A DNA stretch of 64,000 nt, taken from NCBI RefSeq assembly GCF_901933205.1, contig NC_044591.1, positions 1,054,001 through 1,118,000 on the forward strand, in the 5' to 3' direction. Source of the DNA: Camarhynchus parvulus. Taxonomy: Eukaryota; Chordata; Aves; Passeriformes; Thraupidae. Shown piece by piece: positions 44,275 through 54,850 of the stretch; within the stretch, counting starts at the first letter, position 1; the number at the start of each line of letters is the position of its first letter. The notes beneath the pieces were generated by a model. That model was not told where the DNA came from. It was given only the letters and a program-made list of their open reading frames with translations, and searched no databases. A program made the translations under genes and the position numbers.

Positions 44275-44720
44275 TCAGCCTTGGAATTCCGGGATGCTTA
44301 GGGTGGGAATTCCACGGCCAGGAACAGATCCCACTGTCCCAGGGTGCTCCAAGCCCCGTCCAGCCTGGCCTTGGACATTCCCAGGAATCCAAGGGCAGCT
44401 GCAGCTGCTCTGGGCACGCTGTGCCAGGGCCTCACCTCCCTCACAACCAGGAATTCCTTCCCAAAAATTAATTTCAGTTTTTCCTCTGGAACTGTGCAGC
44501 CATTCCCTGTGTCCTGTCACTCCAGGCCCTTCTGAAGAGATCTTTTCCATTTTTTCTGTCGGCTCCTTCCAGGTCCTGGAAGGCCAAAATTGGGTCAACC
44601 CAAAGCTTCTCTTCTCTCCAGGCTGAACATTCCCAACTATCCCAGCTTTCCCTTGGATCATCCTGGAGCCTCCTCTGGACTTGCTCCAGAGGGCAGAATT
44701 CCCAGTTTTCCTGCTCTGGG
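44275..44720 (-). mobile_element. CR1 LINE 3' fragment (~450 bp)
   Basis: The order of landmarks matches the reverse complement of avian CR1: GGGTGCTCCAAGCCCCGTCC, GCCTTGGACATTCCCAGG, GGGCCTCACCTCCCTCACAA, AGGAATTCCTTCCCAAAAAT, GTGTCCTGTCACTCCAGG, TCCTGGAAGGCC, CTTCTCTCCAGGCTGAACAT and CTCCTCTGGACTTGCTCCAG. The CR1 3' end is on the left. The element is 5'-truncated and continues, in altered form, into the array that follows. Confidence 0.93.
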
Positions 44721-44744
44721 ATCAGCCTTAGACTTGGGAGGTTT

Positions 44745-45200
44745 CCATGCCCCACTCCAGGTCCTTCTCCCAGGGCTGCTCCCTGTGCTCATTCCAGCCT
44801 GAATCCATCCCAGGATTGTCCTGCTCCAGATCCTTCTCCCAGCCTGAATCCATCCTGGGATTTTCTCATTCCAGGTCCTTCTCCCAGCCTGGATCCATCC
44901 TGGCATTGTCCTGCTCCAGGTCCTTCTCCCAGCCTGGATCCATCCCAGGATTGTCCCATTCCAGGTCCTTCTCCCAGGTCTACTCCGTGTGCTCATCCCA
45001 GCCTGGATCCATCCCAGGATTGTCCCAGTCCAGGTCCTTATCCCAGCCTGGATCCATTCTGGCATTGTCTCATTCCAGGTCCTTATCCCAGCCTGGATCC
45101 ATTCTGGGTTTGTCCTGCTCCAGGTCCTTCTCCCAGCCTGGATCCATCCTGGGATTGTCTTATTCCAGATCCTTCTCCCAGCCTGGATCCATCCCAGTAT
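44745..45200. repeat. Minisatellite, ~45 bp unit, probably grown from CR1 sequence
   Basis: Ten copies of CCAGGTCCTTCTCCCAGCCT plus GGATCCATCC.GG.ATTGTC are present. The first copy carries an extra GGGCTGCTCCCTGTGCTCAT segment, repeated in part at about 44970-45000. CCAGGTCCTTCTCCCAGGGCTGCTC closely resembles the next expected stretch of CR1 after the fragment at 44275-44720, so the array seems to have expanded from inside that element. Confidence 0.92.
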
Positions 45201-46676
45201 TGCCCCGCTCTTTTCAGAGTTCAGGAGATTCCCGTGGGCCACTCCGGGACTTTTCCAGGTCTGGAAGCCTGGAGGCTCCTCCAAACACTTCCAGGCCTTG
45301 CCTGGACCTTGCATCCCAAACCCATGGGTGGTTCTGGAGCATCCAGATGATCCCACCAGCTGCCCCTTCCCATGGCGGTGTTTCCTGTGATGGCTTTGTC
45401 CCACCAAAATGCTCTTTCCTGCTGGGAATTCCTTGGCTTGGGAATGCTTGGCCAGCTCTCACCTCGTGCTCCGGGATCTGCTGAGGAAAAGCTTTTGGGA
45501 TAGGAGTGGGGTTTTAGTGGGAATCCAGCTGAGCAGAGCCAAGGATCTTCCCGAGGCTCCAGCAGCTCTTGCCGAGGGAAAAGCTCCTCAGGGAGCTGGG
45601 AGGAGCTCACCCTGGATGGCCGGGAATGGGCACAAATTCCCACCTGGAACAGGAGTGGGGGGATGAAGCAGCATCACCACCTCGCAACTCCCAGTGATGG
45701 GATTTTTTGGGATTTTCCCCAATTTTCCAAGACAAATCCTCGACTTCAGCCCCACCACATCCAGCTCTGCGCTCAGACCCCACAGGGAGGCAAAACGAGG
45801 GAAGGGGCTCCCAAATCCTTGATTTTGGGAGGCAGCTCCAGCCGTGTGAATTCCCGGCTGGCGGATCCCGGCGGGAGGGATGCAGCTGACGGATGGGGCT
45901 GGAATCCTTCCCGATCCAGCTGCTCTCTGTGCCCTTTTGTTTGCTTGCGCGGCGCTGCCGGGCTCGCTCCGAGCTCGTGGCTGGCGCTCCCGTTCCATTC
46001 TCTGCTTCCCACTTTTCCCCTCTTTTGGTTTTTTTTCCCCAAAATAACCCGTCAATCACTGGCTTGTTTTCAGCGCGCCGGGGCCCGGATCCGGTGGGAA
46101 CGCCAAGGGCGGGCGGATTCCAAAGGCAGGGATAACAACCCGCGGCTGTCGTTCCCTCTTCGGAATTGTTGGGTTTTATCGAATTAGGGACTGGGGGCTC
46201 TCCAAAGCCTTTGGATCAGGGAAGGCGCCTCGTTCCCACTCCCAGCTGGGATTCAGCTCCGAGGAGGTTGGGGAAATGCCAGGAAACCCCACAATTCCTG
46301 GGAAAGGGAATGGAGGTAGGAATGTGGCACCACTGGGCCCTTCCCGGCCTCCAGGCCACACATTTTGGCTCCTCTGGTGCTGGGAGAGCTTCTCCGTCTA
46401 GAAAATCCCACCTGGAGCAGGGGAGGCAGGGAATTTGTTCGTCTCCTGCCCAAAACTCTGGAGTAATTGCCCATTCCTATAATTCCTTGGTCAGAGGGGA
46501 TTAAAAGCCCCTCTCCATCTCCTTGTGCTCGGGGATAAATCCAGGAGCTGCTTCCCATCCAGCCAGGACAGGGAAAGCAGGAGCTGGGAATCTTCCTTCG
46601 GGATGCACCTCCTGCTTTTCCAGCTCCTTGCTCCTTTCCCAAGGATCTGCAGCCCCCGGGAAGGGCTGGATCCAGG
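45201..46676. other. IGSF21 intron 1 unique sequence
   Basis: No exon is recognised. This spacer, the CR1 fragment and its array separate the two copies of the 350 bp duplicated segment. Confidence 0.5.
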
Positions 46677-47029
46677 GAGAGGCTTCATGAGGGGAGTTTG
46701 GGATCAGAGGGATGGGCGGGAGGAAGGGTGAGGAGGGATCTGCTTCCTCGTGGTCTCCAGTCCATGGAAATGCTTTTTTTTTCGGGATGAATTCCATGGA
46801 TAAGCCTGGATTTATGGTTAGAACGTTGCTTTGGAGGCCGCTTGTGCCAGGCTGGTCCCAAGGTGGGAATTGTTCCTGGTGCTGGGACCTGGAAAGGAGG
46901 GAAGCGACGGGAGGGACATTTTTGTCCAGTGATTGTCACCATGGGATGTCCTGGCATGGATTTGGGAATCTCCGGCTCTTCCTGGTGGGACAGGGACAGC
47001 AGGAGAGGGGCTCAGAGAATCCAGCTCAG
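46677..47029. repeat. Duplicated ~350 bp segment, copy B
   Basis: This is the same-orientation copy of 43838-44191. Differences include CTTCATGAGG for CTTTGTGAGG at the left end and GGAGAGGGGCTCAGAG for GGAACGTGGCACAGAG near the right end, after which the copies diverge completely. Confidence 0.93.
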
Positions 47030-47650
47030 CAAATTCCAGCAAAATCCTCGGGATCATCCCGATTTTGGGATAAGGGGGATGCGGACGGGCTCCCTGTGAG
47101 CCTCTTGTGGAGATGTTCCCCTTCCTCATCCCGAGTTCTCCGTGCCTGCATCTTTCCTTTGGAAAAACCCCATGGATTGGATGGGAATTGCCTGGGAAGG
47201 GATTTCGATGGGATGGAAATTCCCAGCCCAGCTTTGCCCCTCTGGAGAGAGCATTCCAAAGCTCCGGCTCCAAGGCTTTGGAAGATTCCAAGCCTGGATT
47301 CCTGGACCAGGATTTGGGATTCTCCTGCTGCTCCATGGAGAATCTCCCTCCTTTTTTTAGGCCCGGCCGCCCCCGTTCCCTGCGGATGGAGCCGCACGAA
47401 GTGTGGGAACACGGGATCCACGTGGGAACATGGGATCCACGTGGGAACACGGGCTCTGCCATTCCACCTTCTGCAGCTCCGGGAGCATCCCGAGATCCGG
47501 GGGTGGAATTTGGCTGCTTTCCTGGCTTTCCTCCTAAAAATAAAGCAGGGAATGTTGGATTGCGGGAGAACCCCATGACTCTGAGAGGGGTGAGAGGGTT
47601 TGGGGGCTGGGATAAGGCCAATGAGCCCGAAATATTCCCAGGGAGCTGCT
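47030..47650. other. IGSF21 intron 1 unique sequence
   Basis: Nothing is recognised apart from two copies of GGGATCCACGTGGGAAC at 47413-47446. Confidence 0.5.
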
Positions 47651-47651
47651 G

Positions 47652-47905
47652 GGGAGTGGGATTTTCCATAGGGGATGGATGGATGGATGGATGGATGGAT
47701 GGATGGATGGATGGATGGATGGATGGATGGATGGATGGATGGACGGATGAAAATAGATCCACTGTGTGGGATTTTCCATGTGGGGTAACAGGCTGGATCT
47801 GCTGCAGAATGGGATTTTCCATGGGGGATGGAAACGCTGGATCTGCTGGGGAATGGGATTTTCCCTGTGGGATACGAGGCTGGATCTGCTGCTGGAAAAG
47901 CACCA
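47652..47905. repeat. (GGAT)n microsatellite inside a ~50 bp tandem repeat
   Basis: An almost pure GGAT run of about 18 units occupies 47674-47748. It sits in a tandem of GTGGGATTTTCCAT, GGGG and AGGCTGGATCTGCTG blocks repeated four times from 47655 to 47900. The tetramer likely slipped out from the GGGGATGGA part of that unit. Confidence 0.93.
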
Positions 47906-48435
47906 GGCCAAGGGCAGATCCTGTTCCAGAAAAGATCCAAAGGATGCAATTCCCACCAGGAACGAGGGTCCCAGAGAGCCCATCCTGCATGGGAAAGCCT
48001 CCAGCGCTCCAGCTCCGCTCAGAGTCCTTCCCTTTGGAATTGGATAATGAGATGTTTTCCATAAACGCCAGCTCCTGGTGACCCTTTTGAAGTTCTGTTT
48101 GCATCTCCCTGCATTATTCCAGCTTTTTTTTCCGTAGGGAAGTGCTTTGTGAGGAGTGGAGATTGTTTGGATCCCTCCCGAATTTCCGCTGTAATTAGTG
48201 CGGGGATGAGAAGGCGAGAGGAGCTCCGGGAAGCGCTTCCCAAATTAAACCTTCCCATTCCTTGGAATTTGTGGGGTTGTTTTTATTTAGGGCAGGAAAA
48301 TCTGGGAGATTCCATGGCGGGAGAGAGAGAGTTTGGGCAATGGGGTGGCCGGGATGCTCCTGCTGTTCTTGGTTTCCATGGATCACAGTCTGGGTCTGCT
48401 CCATGCTTTTATCATTATTTTATCTCGGGGGGAAG
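47906..48435. other. IGSF21 intron 1 unique sequence
   Basis: No exon or named repeat is recognised. Confidence 0.5.
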
Positions 48436-48960
48436 GAGGGAATGGGAATGGGAATGGGAATGGGAATGGAATGGGAATGGGAATGGGAATGGGAATGGAG
48501 AGCACTTTTAGCTTGGAAAATGGGAATGGGAATGAGAAAGGAGAGCACTTCCAGCCTGGAAAATGGAAATGAAAGTGGGAATGGGAATGGGAATGGAGGA
48601 CACTTCCAACCTGGAAAATGGGAATGGGAATGAGAAAGGAGAGCACTTCCAGCCTGGAAAATGGAAATGAAATTGGGAATGGGAATGGGAATGGAGGACA
48701 CTTCCAACCTGGAAAATGGGAATGGGAATGGGAATGGGAATAGGAATGGGAATGAGAAAGGAGAGCACTTCCAGCCTGGAGAATGGAAAAGAGAATGGGA
48801 ATGGGAATGGGAATGGAGAGCACTTTCAGCTTGGAAAATGGGAATGAGAAGGGAAAGCAGTTCCAGCCTGGAGAATGAGAATGGGATTGGGAACAGAGAG
48901 CATTTCCTGCCTGGAAAATGGGAATGGGAATGGGAATGGGAATGGAGGGCTTTTCCAGCT
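48436..48960. repeat. Hexamer (GGGAAT)n nested in ~60-110 bp higher-order units
   Basis: Perfect GGGAAT/GGAATG hexamers at 48436-48500 are followed by about eight larger units, each of AGAGCACTTCCAGCCTGG, AAAATGGAAATGA and a variable number of hexamers. The variant unit GAGGACACTTCCAACCTGG recurs at about 48595 and 48693, marking duplication of a longer block. Confidence 0.96.
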
Positions 48961-49645
48961 GTTTAACATCTCGGGCACTCCTCTCCACGCCGCTGAGCAG
49001 GAAAACCTCCCGCATTCCCGGCCTCTCTTCCCGCCCTCCCGGGAGCACTGAATTAAAGGAATATTGGATGATCCCATGCTTGGTTATGTTTTATTAACGC
49101 GGAGCCTCGGCCTCCCGGCACATCCAGAGGATCTGAGGCTCTGCCAGGCGTTTGTCCCTCTTTTCCAAGGTCTGGCTGCCGCTGTTATTCCCAATCCCAG
49201 TCCTTGGCTTGGCTGGGGGGTCAGCCTGGGGTCTTCAGGGAGAGGAGGGAAATTTGGGATGAAAAATGGGAATGTGTGGTTTGTCTGAGGATTCTCGGTG
49301 TCCTGGCGGGCTTTGGGATGGGAGTTTTGCAGCAGGAATAGGGATGGATATGGGAAATCAGAGTCGTGGACACCACGTGGAGCCGTGGAAAAATCTCCTC
49401 CTGATTATCCAGCTTTGCTCCGTCTCAGGGGTGGGAGAACCCCCGGAATGTTGGATCTGAAGGAGAAGATCCCAAAAAACGCCAACATTCCACAAGCAGA
49501 GCTAAAGGAGGAATCAGGGCTGGGATTTTGCTCCGTCGATATTTTGGGATCAGCGGGAAAAGCTGAACATGGATTATGGGACAGCTCTGGAAGTGCTGGG
49601 AGAGGGAAAGGTGTTAATTAGCAGTGATATCCCAGCGGAGCGGGG
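48961..49645. other. IGSF21 intron 1 unique sequence
   Basis: No exon or named repeat is recognised. Confidence 0.5.
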
Positions 49646-49647
49646 AT

Positions 49648-49740
49648 AGATCGGGATTAGGGGAAGAACCCCATGGAGATGGATCGGGATTAAGGGAAGA
49701 GCCCCATGGAGATGGATTGGGATTAAGGGAAGAGCCCTGC
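49648..49740. repeat. Three-copy tandem repeat, ~36 bp
   Basis: GATCGGGATTA.GGGAAGA, CCCCATGGAGATG is repeated three times with few changes. Confidence 0.9.
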
Positions 49741-49984
49741 ACATCCTCTCTGTGGGAGGGGGAAGTGCCGGGAATCAGTGCCTGGAATCAGGGCTGGAAG
49801 AGGGAGATATCCATTAATCCCATTAGGGATGTGGAATTACCGGGAGAGCAGAGGGATTATCAGTCATGGAGTGTGAATTCAGAGGAGAGGGAGCGCCGAT
49901 CACAATCTTGCTTTGTCCAGGGAATGGGGCTGGAGAGGACGGGAAAGATGGAGCTGGATGAGATTGGGCCAGGGAGATCCTGAG

Positions 49985-50125
49985 GGATGGGATCACAGCA
50001 TTCCCAAGGGGTGGGATCATGGTGTTCCCGAGGGATGGGATCATGGCTGTCCCAAGGGATGGGATCATGGCTGTCCTGAGGGATGGGATCACGGCTGTCC
50101 CAAGGGATGGGATCACGGCTGTTCC
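49985..50125. repeat. Minisatellite, ~30 bp unit (GATCATGGCTGTCCCAAGG)
   Basis: Five copies of GGGATGGGATCATGGCTGTC plus CCAA or CTGA are present, ending about 150 bases before the long pyrimidine tract. Confidence 0.93.
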
Positions 50126-50274
50126 AACAGAAGAGGGAGAGTTTGGGATGCAGCTGCCCCTTGTCCCTGTGCCTGGAAGAAGCATCTCCAGGCCAGGGCC
50201 AAATTCTGGAGCAGGGAATCCTGGCGGGAATTTTGGCTGTTTCCATGGAGGGTCTGGAGGAATCTCCAACCGCA

Positions 50275-50790
50275 TTTCCCTTTCCCTTTCCCTTTCCCTT
50301 TCCCTTTCCCTTTCCCTTTCCCTTTCCCTTTCCCTTTCCCTTTCCCTTTCCCTTTCCCTTTCCCTTTCCCTTTTCCTTTTTCCCTTTTCCCTTTTCCTTT
50401 TCCCTTTCCTTTTCCTTTCCTTTCCTTTCCTTTCCTTTCCTTTCCTTTCCTTTCCTTTCCTTTCCTTTCCTTTCCTTTCCTTTCCTTTCCTTTTCCTTTC
50501 CTTTCCTTTCCTTTTCCTTTCCTTTCCTTTTCTTTCCCTTCCCTTCCTTCTTCCCTTCCCCTTCCCTTCCCTTCCCTTCCCTTCCCTTCCCTTCCCTTCC
50601 CTTCCCTTCCCTTCCCTTCCCTTCCCTTCCCTTCCCTTTCCTTCCCTTCCCTTCCCTTCCCTTCCCTTCCCTTCCCTTTCCTTTTCCCTTTTCCCTTTTC
50701 CCTTTTCCCTTTTCCCTTTTCCCTTTTCCCTTTTCCCTTTTCCCTTTCCTTTTGCCTTTTTCCCTTTCCTTTTCCTTCCCTTCCCCCTCC
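50275..50790. repeat. 515 bp polypyrimidine tract with four successive short units
   Basis: The + strand is T/C throughout except one G at about 50754. The unit changes along the tract: TTTCCC hexamers (50275-50373), mixed TTTTCC, TTTCC pentamers (about 50405-50535), TTCCC pentamers (about 50535-50688) and TTTTCCC heptamers (about 50688-50750). Such homopurine-homopyrimidine mirror repeats can form triplex (H-) DNA. All reading frames through it are artefacts. Confidence 0.98.
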
Positions 50791-51489
50791 AGAACATTCC
50801 CTCAGGAATACCAAGGCTTTTCCAGCTGAGCCAGGACCCTTTGGGGCTGATCCAGCTGCCCAGGTACCCTCCAGGTCATATTTTGGGAAAAAGCCGCACA
50901 TCACACCCAGAATTCCAAAAACAAAGTGGATTTTGGAGCTCCCGGGATTCCTGCATGGACTGGGTTTATTTTTGCTCTTCCTCTGCCTGAGGCTGTGCCC
51001 CCGGAGAAAGAGTTCAGAAGGAAAGATCCCAGAATATCAGTGACGATGATCCCTTCCCAGTTCCTGCGGGCAGGAATCGATGGAAGGAGCGGAGATCGCC
51101 CGGAGCCGGCAGCTGGGAGGGAGGGGGGATCGATGGCTCCTCGTTTGTCACCAATCAAAAATCTGGGATAATTGGATTTCCTGCAAGTGGAGAAATAAAT
51201 CAGGGGAATTCATTATCCGAGTCAGGGTCACCCCCACTCCAGGGCCACCGGGGCTTGGGAAAACCTGCTTGGAACTGGTGGGAAACCCAGCGGGGTCTTC
51301 CAAACTCAAACCCGCTGCCTTTCCTGACTGGAATTAATGATTTTCCCTCTTTTTCCCATTCCAAGCCTGTGGGTCTCCCAATAAAACTGGAAAATTAGGA
51401 GTTTTAGGGAGGACTGGGGAGTTTTGGGTGGGAAAATTCCTTCCTGGGGTTGTTTTTGGGAGCAGGAGCACCTCTGATAACCCCCTGCT
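50791..51489. other. IGSF21 intron 1 unique sequence
   Basis: No exon or named repeat is recognised. Confidence 0.5.
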
Positions 51490-51935
51490 CTTCTTCCAGG
51501 ATGGGATTTTTTGGGATCTCAAATTATCCCCTTGCTGTTATTCCAGGACTTTCTGAGATCTCAAATTATCCCCTTGCTGTTATTCCAGGATTTTTTGGGA
51601 TCTCAAATAACCCCTTGCTGTTACTTTGGGATGGGATTTTCTGGGATCTCTAAAAACCCCTTGCTGTTATTCCAGGATTTTTTGGGGATATCCAAAAACC
51701 CCTTGCTGTTACTGCAGGATTTTTTGGGATCTCAAATAACTCCTTGCTGCTACTTCAGGATGGGATTTTCTGGGATCTCTAAAAACCCCTTATATCTGGA
51801 ATAAAATCGTCCATAATTTTTTGGGGGGGATCTCTAATAAACCCCTGCTGTTATTCCAGCATGGCATTTTTTTGGGATCTCTAATAACACCTTGCAGTTA
51901 CTCCGGGATGGGATTTTCCTGGATCTCCGATGAGC
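51490..51935. repeat. Minisatellite, ~42 bp unit (CCCCTTGCTGTTATTCCAGG)
   Basis: About ten copies of CCCCTTGCTGTTATTCCAGG, ATTTTTTGGGATCTC and AAATAA or TAAAAA are present. A longer variant with ACTT.GGGATGGGATTTTC occurs three or four times, giving a higher-order pattern. Confidence 0.95.
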
Positions 51936-51947
51936 TGGAAAATACCT

Positions 51948-51985
51948 TGCTTTCCCCTTCCCAAGTGGGGAAACTGAGGCACGGA
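51948..51985. mobile_element. Possible MIR SINE core remnant
   Basis: CAAGTGGGGAAACTGAGGCA plus CGGAAAG resembles the conserved MIR core GATGAGGAAACTGAGGCACA as I remember it. The match is short, so this is tentative. Confidence 0.3.
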
Positions 51986-51989
51986 AAGA

Positions 51990-52115
51990 CCTGGAACCCT
52001 GGAATGCTTTGGGTTGGGATGGACAGGGACATTTTCCACCGGTCGTTGTTCCAACCTGGATTTGAGCACTTCCAGGAACAGGGAGCAGCTCCCAGCTCCT
52101 TCCTGCTCTGTTAAT
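51990..52115 (-). mobile_element. CR1 LINE 3'-tail fragment
   Basis: AACCCTGGAATGCTTTGGGT, then GACAGGGACATTTTCCACC, then TTGTTCCAACCTGGATTTGA and GCACTTCCAGGAACAGGGAG, follow the reverse-complement CR1 3' end in order. Confidence 0.75.
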
Positions 52116-52125
52116 TATTCCCACT

Positions 52126-53800
52126 GGGATTAACTCCGGCAGGGATTAACACCCTGAGCTGTGGCTTCCCAGAATTGGCTGCTGGTGCCATAATCCCCAT
52201 CCCGATGGAGCCGGAGCAGCAGGAAAATCCTCAGCTGCTGGCAGCAAATCCCTCGCAAGCCACTGACCGAGCTCTGCCAGGGGTTTGGGATTTTCCCCCC
52301 GATTTTCCAATCCCTCAGCTCCGCTTTGGCACTCTAAAAAGGAGCACTGGGTGCAGCAATTCTCTTTTTTTTTTACCCTGGAATTGCATTCCTGGGACGG
52401 ATTTTGTGCAGCAACACCATCTGGGGATGAAATCCTTTATCCCAGGTGAGGTGTTCCATAATCCCGGCGCCCAGGGGCGGCATTCAGAGGGTGCAGCTTC
52501 CAGGAGCATCCAGCTGGCGGGAATCTCTTCCTTGTCAGGATGCAGAGCTGAGCTGCTGGAAAAGGAGGGCTGGGAATTTGCGGGGGAAAATCCCATTTCC
52601 AACCTTTTTCAGTGCGGGATCAGGATACGGCCTCTCCTTCTCCCACCACACTTAATTCAGGATTAATTCCACATCTGCACACGGAGATCAGATCCCGCTG
52701 TGTTTTCCGTGGAGCTGCTTGATTAAAAACCAGGGAAAAGCAGAACAGGGGGAATTTTTGAGCCCCGGGACACCTGGACATTCCGGTTTGGAGCGTTAAT
52801 CCAGGTTAATCCAGGTGTTGAAGGAGGCACCGTGCTCTGATGCAAGGGTTTTAGGGAATGTTGAGCCATTCTGAAGGCATTCCATTGGATTTGGTGGTTG
52901 GTGGTCGCTCCCGCTTGGCAAAATTGGGATTGTAGGAAAAATCCCCATCTGGTGAGCATGGGATTTGCTGGGGATAGACAAAAATCCATGGAAATGGATT
53001 GGAGAGTGATCCATGGGGCAGCTGGGGGGAACTAGGAAAAATGGGGGAAAAGAAGGAAAAATTGGGATTTTTTTTACAGTTTTCAGATTTCATTCGGATC
53101 TGTGGGAGAAAGGAGGAAGGAACTCCCTCCTGGGATTTATCAGCAGGAGGGAATTCCTGCCCTGCAGCCCAGACTGGCGGTGGAAGCACTTTTGGGTGGA
53201 AAACTGAGGAAAATCCAGCTGTTGTGGAGGAAATCCTGCAGGAACGGGGTTCATTTATAGGGAAAACGGAAAATTCGGGATGAGAGGTGGCGCCTCCCAC
53301 CTGCTGGGCGTCGTTTGCCCAAAATCGATTGGCTTCACCCCATGGAATGGCAATAAAATTGGGGAGCGAGCGATTTGGGGGATTCTGCCTTAATTAACTT
53401 GGTGGGAGTTGTTTGGCAGCCGGGAATCAGCCATGATTTGCATATTTGCATAGAGGCAAATGAGGGCCATGATCTCCATTTATCAAACAAGGCGTCTCAG
53501 ACCCAGCCTGGCCCTGAGGAATTTTTGGCTCCATTTTGGCTCCGGCAGCTGTTCCAACATCTGGGAAGGGGCCATGAGGTGCTGGTGGAGCCATCGCTCC
53601 AAATTAGGGATGGTGCCAAATTTTTGAGGGAATTTGGCTCTGCTGGATTCACCTTCCCACCTTTCCCGGGATGAGGCATCGTTTTGGATCCCGAAAGGAC
53701 CCAAAAGGATCCAAACAAAATGAAAAATCTGGAAAATTAGATAATGAGGATGGGGGTTAATGGAACAGGAGAAATGACAGCAGAATGATGACAAACGTCC
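52126..53800. other. IGSF21 intron 1 unique sequence
   Basis: No exon is recognised. Purine-rich stretches occur at 53030-53075, and a candidate regulatory element at 53385-53510 is listed separately. Confidence 0.5.
53385..53510. promoter_or_regulatory. Candidate conserved non-coding element with octamer-like sites
   Basis: A repeat-free block contains GCCTTAATTAACTTGG, CCATGATTTGCATATTTGCA and GAGGCAAATGAGGG. ATTTGCAT is the octamer bound by POU factors, here overlapping a second TTTGCAT. This is inference; conservation was not tested. Confidence 0.4.
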
Positions 53801-53802
53801 GG

Positions 53803-54040
53803 CTCTTCCCAAAATCCTGGAGCTCTTCCCAAAATCCAAACCCATTGACCCAACCCAAACTCTTCCAGAAACCCCAACCCAAGGATCCACCAGGGGCTCT
53901 TCCCATGATCCCAACCCAACAACCCATCCTGAACTCTTCCTGAAATTCCAACCCCACAGCCTCTTCCAAGCTCTTCCCGAAATCCGAAGCCGATCACCCA
54001 TCTCGTGCTCTTCCCAAAATCCCAATGACCCATCCCAAGC
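53803..54040. repeat. Minisatellite, ~32 bp unit (GCTCTTCCCAAAATCC)
   Basis: About eight degenerate copies of GCTCTTCCCAAAATCC, CAACCCA.TGACCCA are present. Confidence 0.9.
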
Positions 54041-54584
54041 CACCGCTCTGAGCAGCTGTGGCAGCTCCAGTGGGATGTCCAGCTGGAATATTTACGGGAA
54101 TATCAGTGGGATGAAGATGTGGAGATAAAATATTCCCCCCTCCAGCACCGCTGGGAGGCCGAGGGATTTTATGGAAACGTTGGAAGTGTAAAAGGGGGGA
54201 AAAAGTTATAAATAAAACTTCCCAGCGCTTCGGTAAATGCTCCTAAACATCCTTCCCATGCGGAGATAAATATTCCATGTGTGATTTACGGCCCTGCATT
54301 CCCAGGCTGTGCGGGCAGGTGGATAAAATCCCATAAATCACCAGGAATATCAATGCAGCCACCACATTCCCGCTGATAAGCAGCGTGGGCCTGGAAAATC
54401 CATCTTTTCTGCACCAGCTGCGCCTTGACGGAGTTGATTTAAGGAGTTTTGGGACTGGGAGGGGTTGCCCAAGCCTTGGGAGGGTCTTGGATCCTTCTTT
54501 GTGTGTTTTCATGGGAAGGGATTCTCTTCCGGGGGAGGTTCAGTTTTGGTGGCGTTGGGATTTTGTCCCGAGTAGAAGATAATT
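54041..54584. other. IGSF21 intron 1 unique sequence
   Basis: AT-bearing, array-free sequence with GGAGATAAATATTCC and AAGTTATAAATAAAAC is present. No exon is recognised. Confidence 0.5.
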
Positions 54585-54850
54585 CCCATCCATCCCAGGG
54601 AAATACTTCCCAAATCTGACAGATCCTGGCTTTCCGATGGATGTTGCTTCCCTCCAGTCCTGTTTTTCTTGTGTTCACCCCCAAATCCTCACTTTTCCAG
54701 CATCCCTAGTTTTGTTCCATCTATCCCAGGGATGTACTTCCCAAATTCAACTGATCCTGATTTTCTGGTGGCTGTTGCTTCCCTCCATCTGTGCTTTTCC
54801 TGCGTTCATCCTGAGATCCTCACTTTTCCAGCATCCCTGGTTTTGTAGCC
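54585..54850. repeat. Two-copy tandem duplication (~130 bp)
   Basis: CATC.ATCCCAGGGA.TACTTCCCAAAT, GATCCTG.(C/T)TTTC, TGTTGCTTCCCTCCA, GTTCATCC and CACTTTTCCAGCATCCC occur twice in the same order, starting at about 54587 and 54718. Confidence 0.92.

Noticed and set aside
47674..47748. GGAT tract as a possible functional element
   Set aside because: An ordinary tetranucleotide microsatellite growing from a GGGGATGGA-containing local repeat explains it.
49823..51043. Lys/Glu/Gly/Arg-rich minus-strand and Phe/Pro-rich plus-strand frames of 260-376 codons
   Set aside because: Both are readings of the polypyrimidine-polypurine tract and are low-complexity artefacts.
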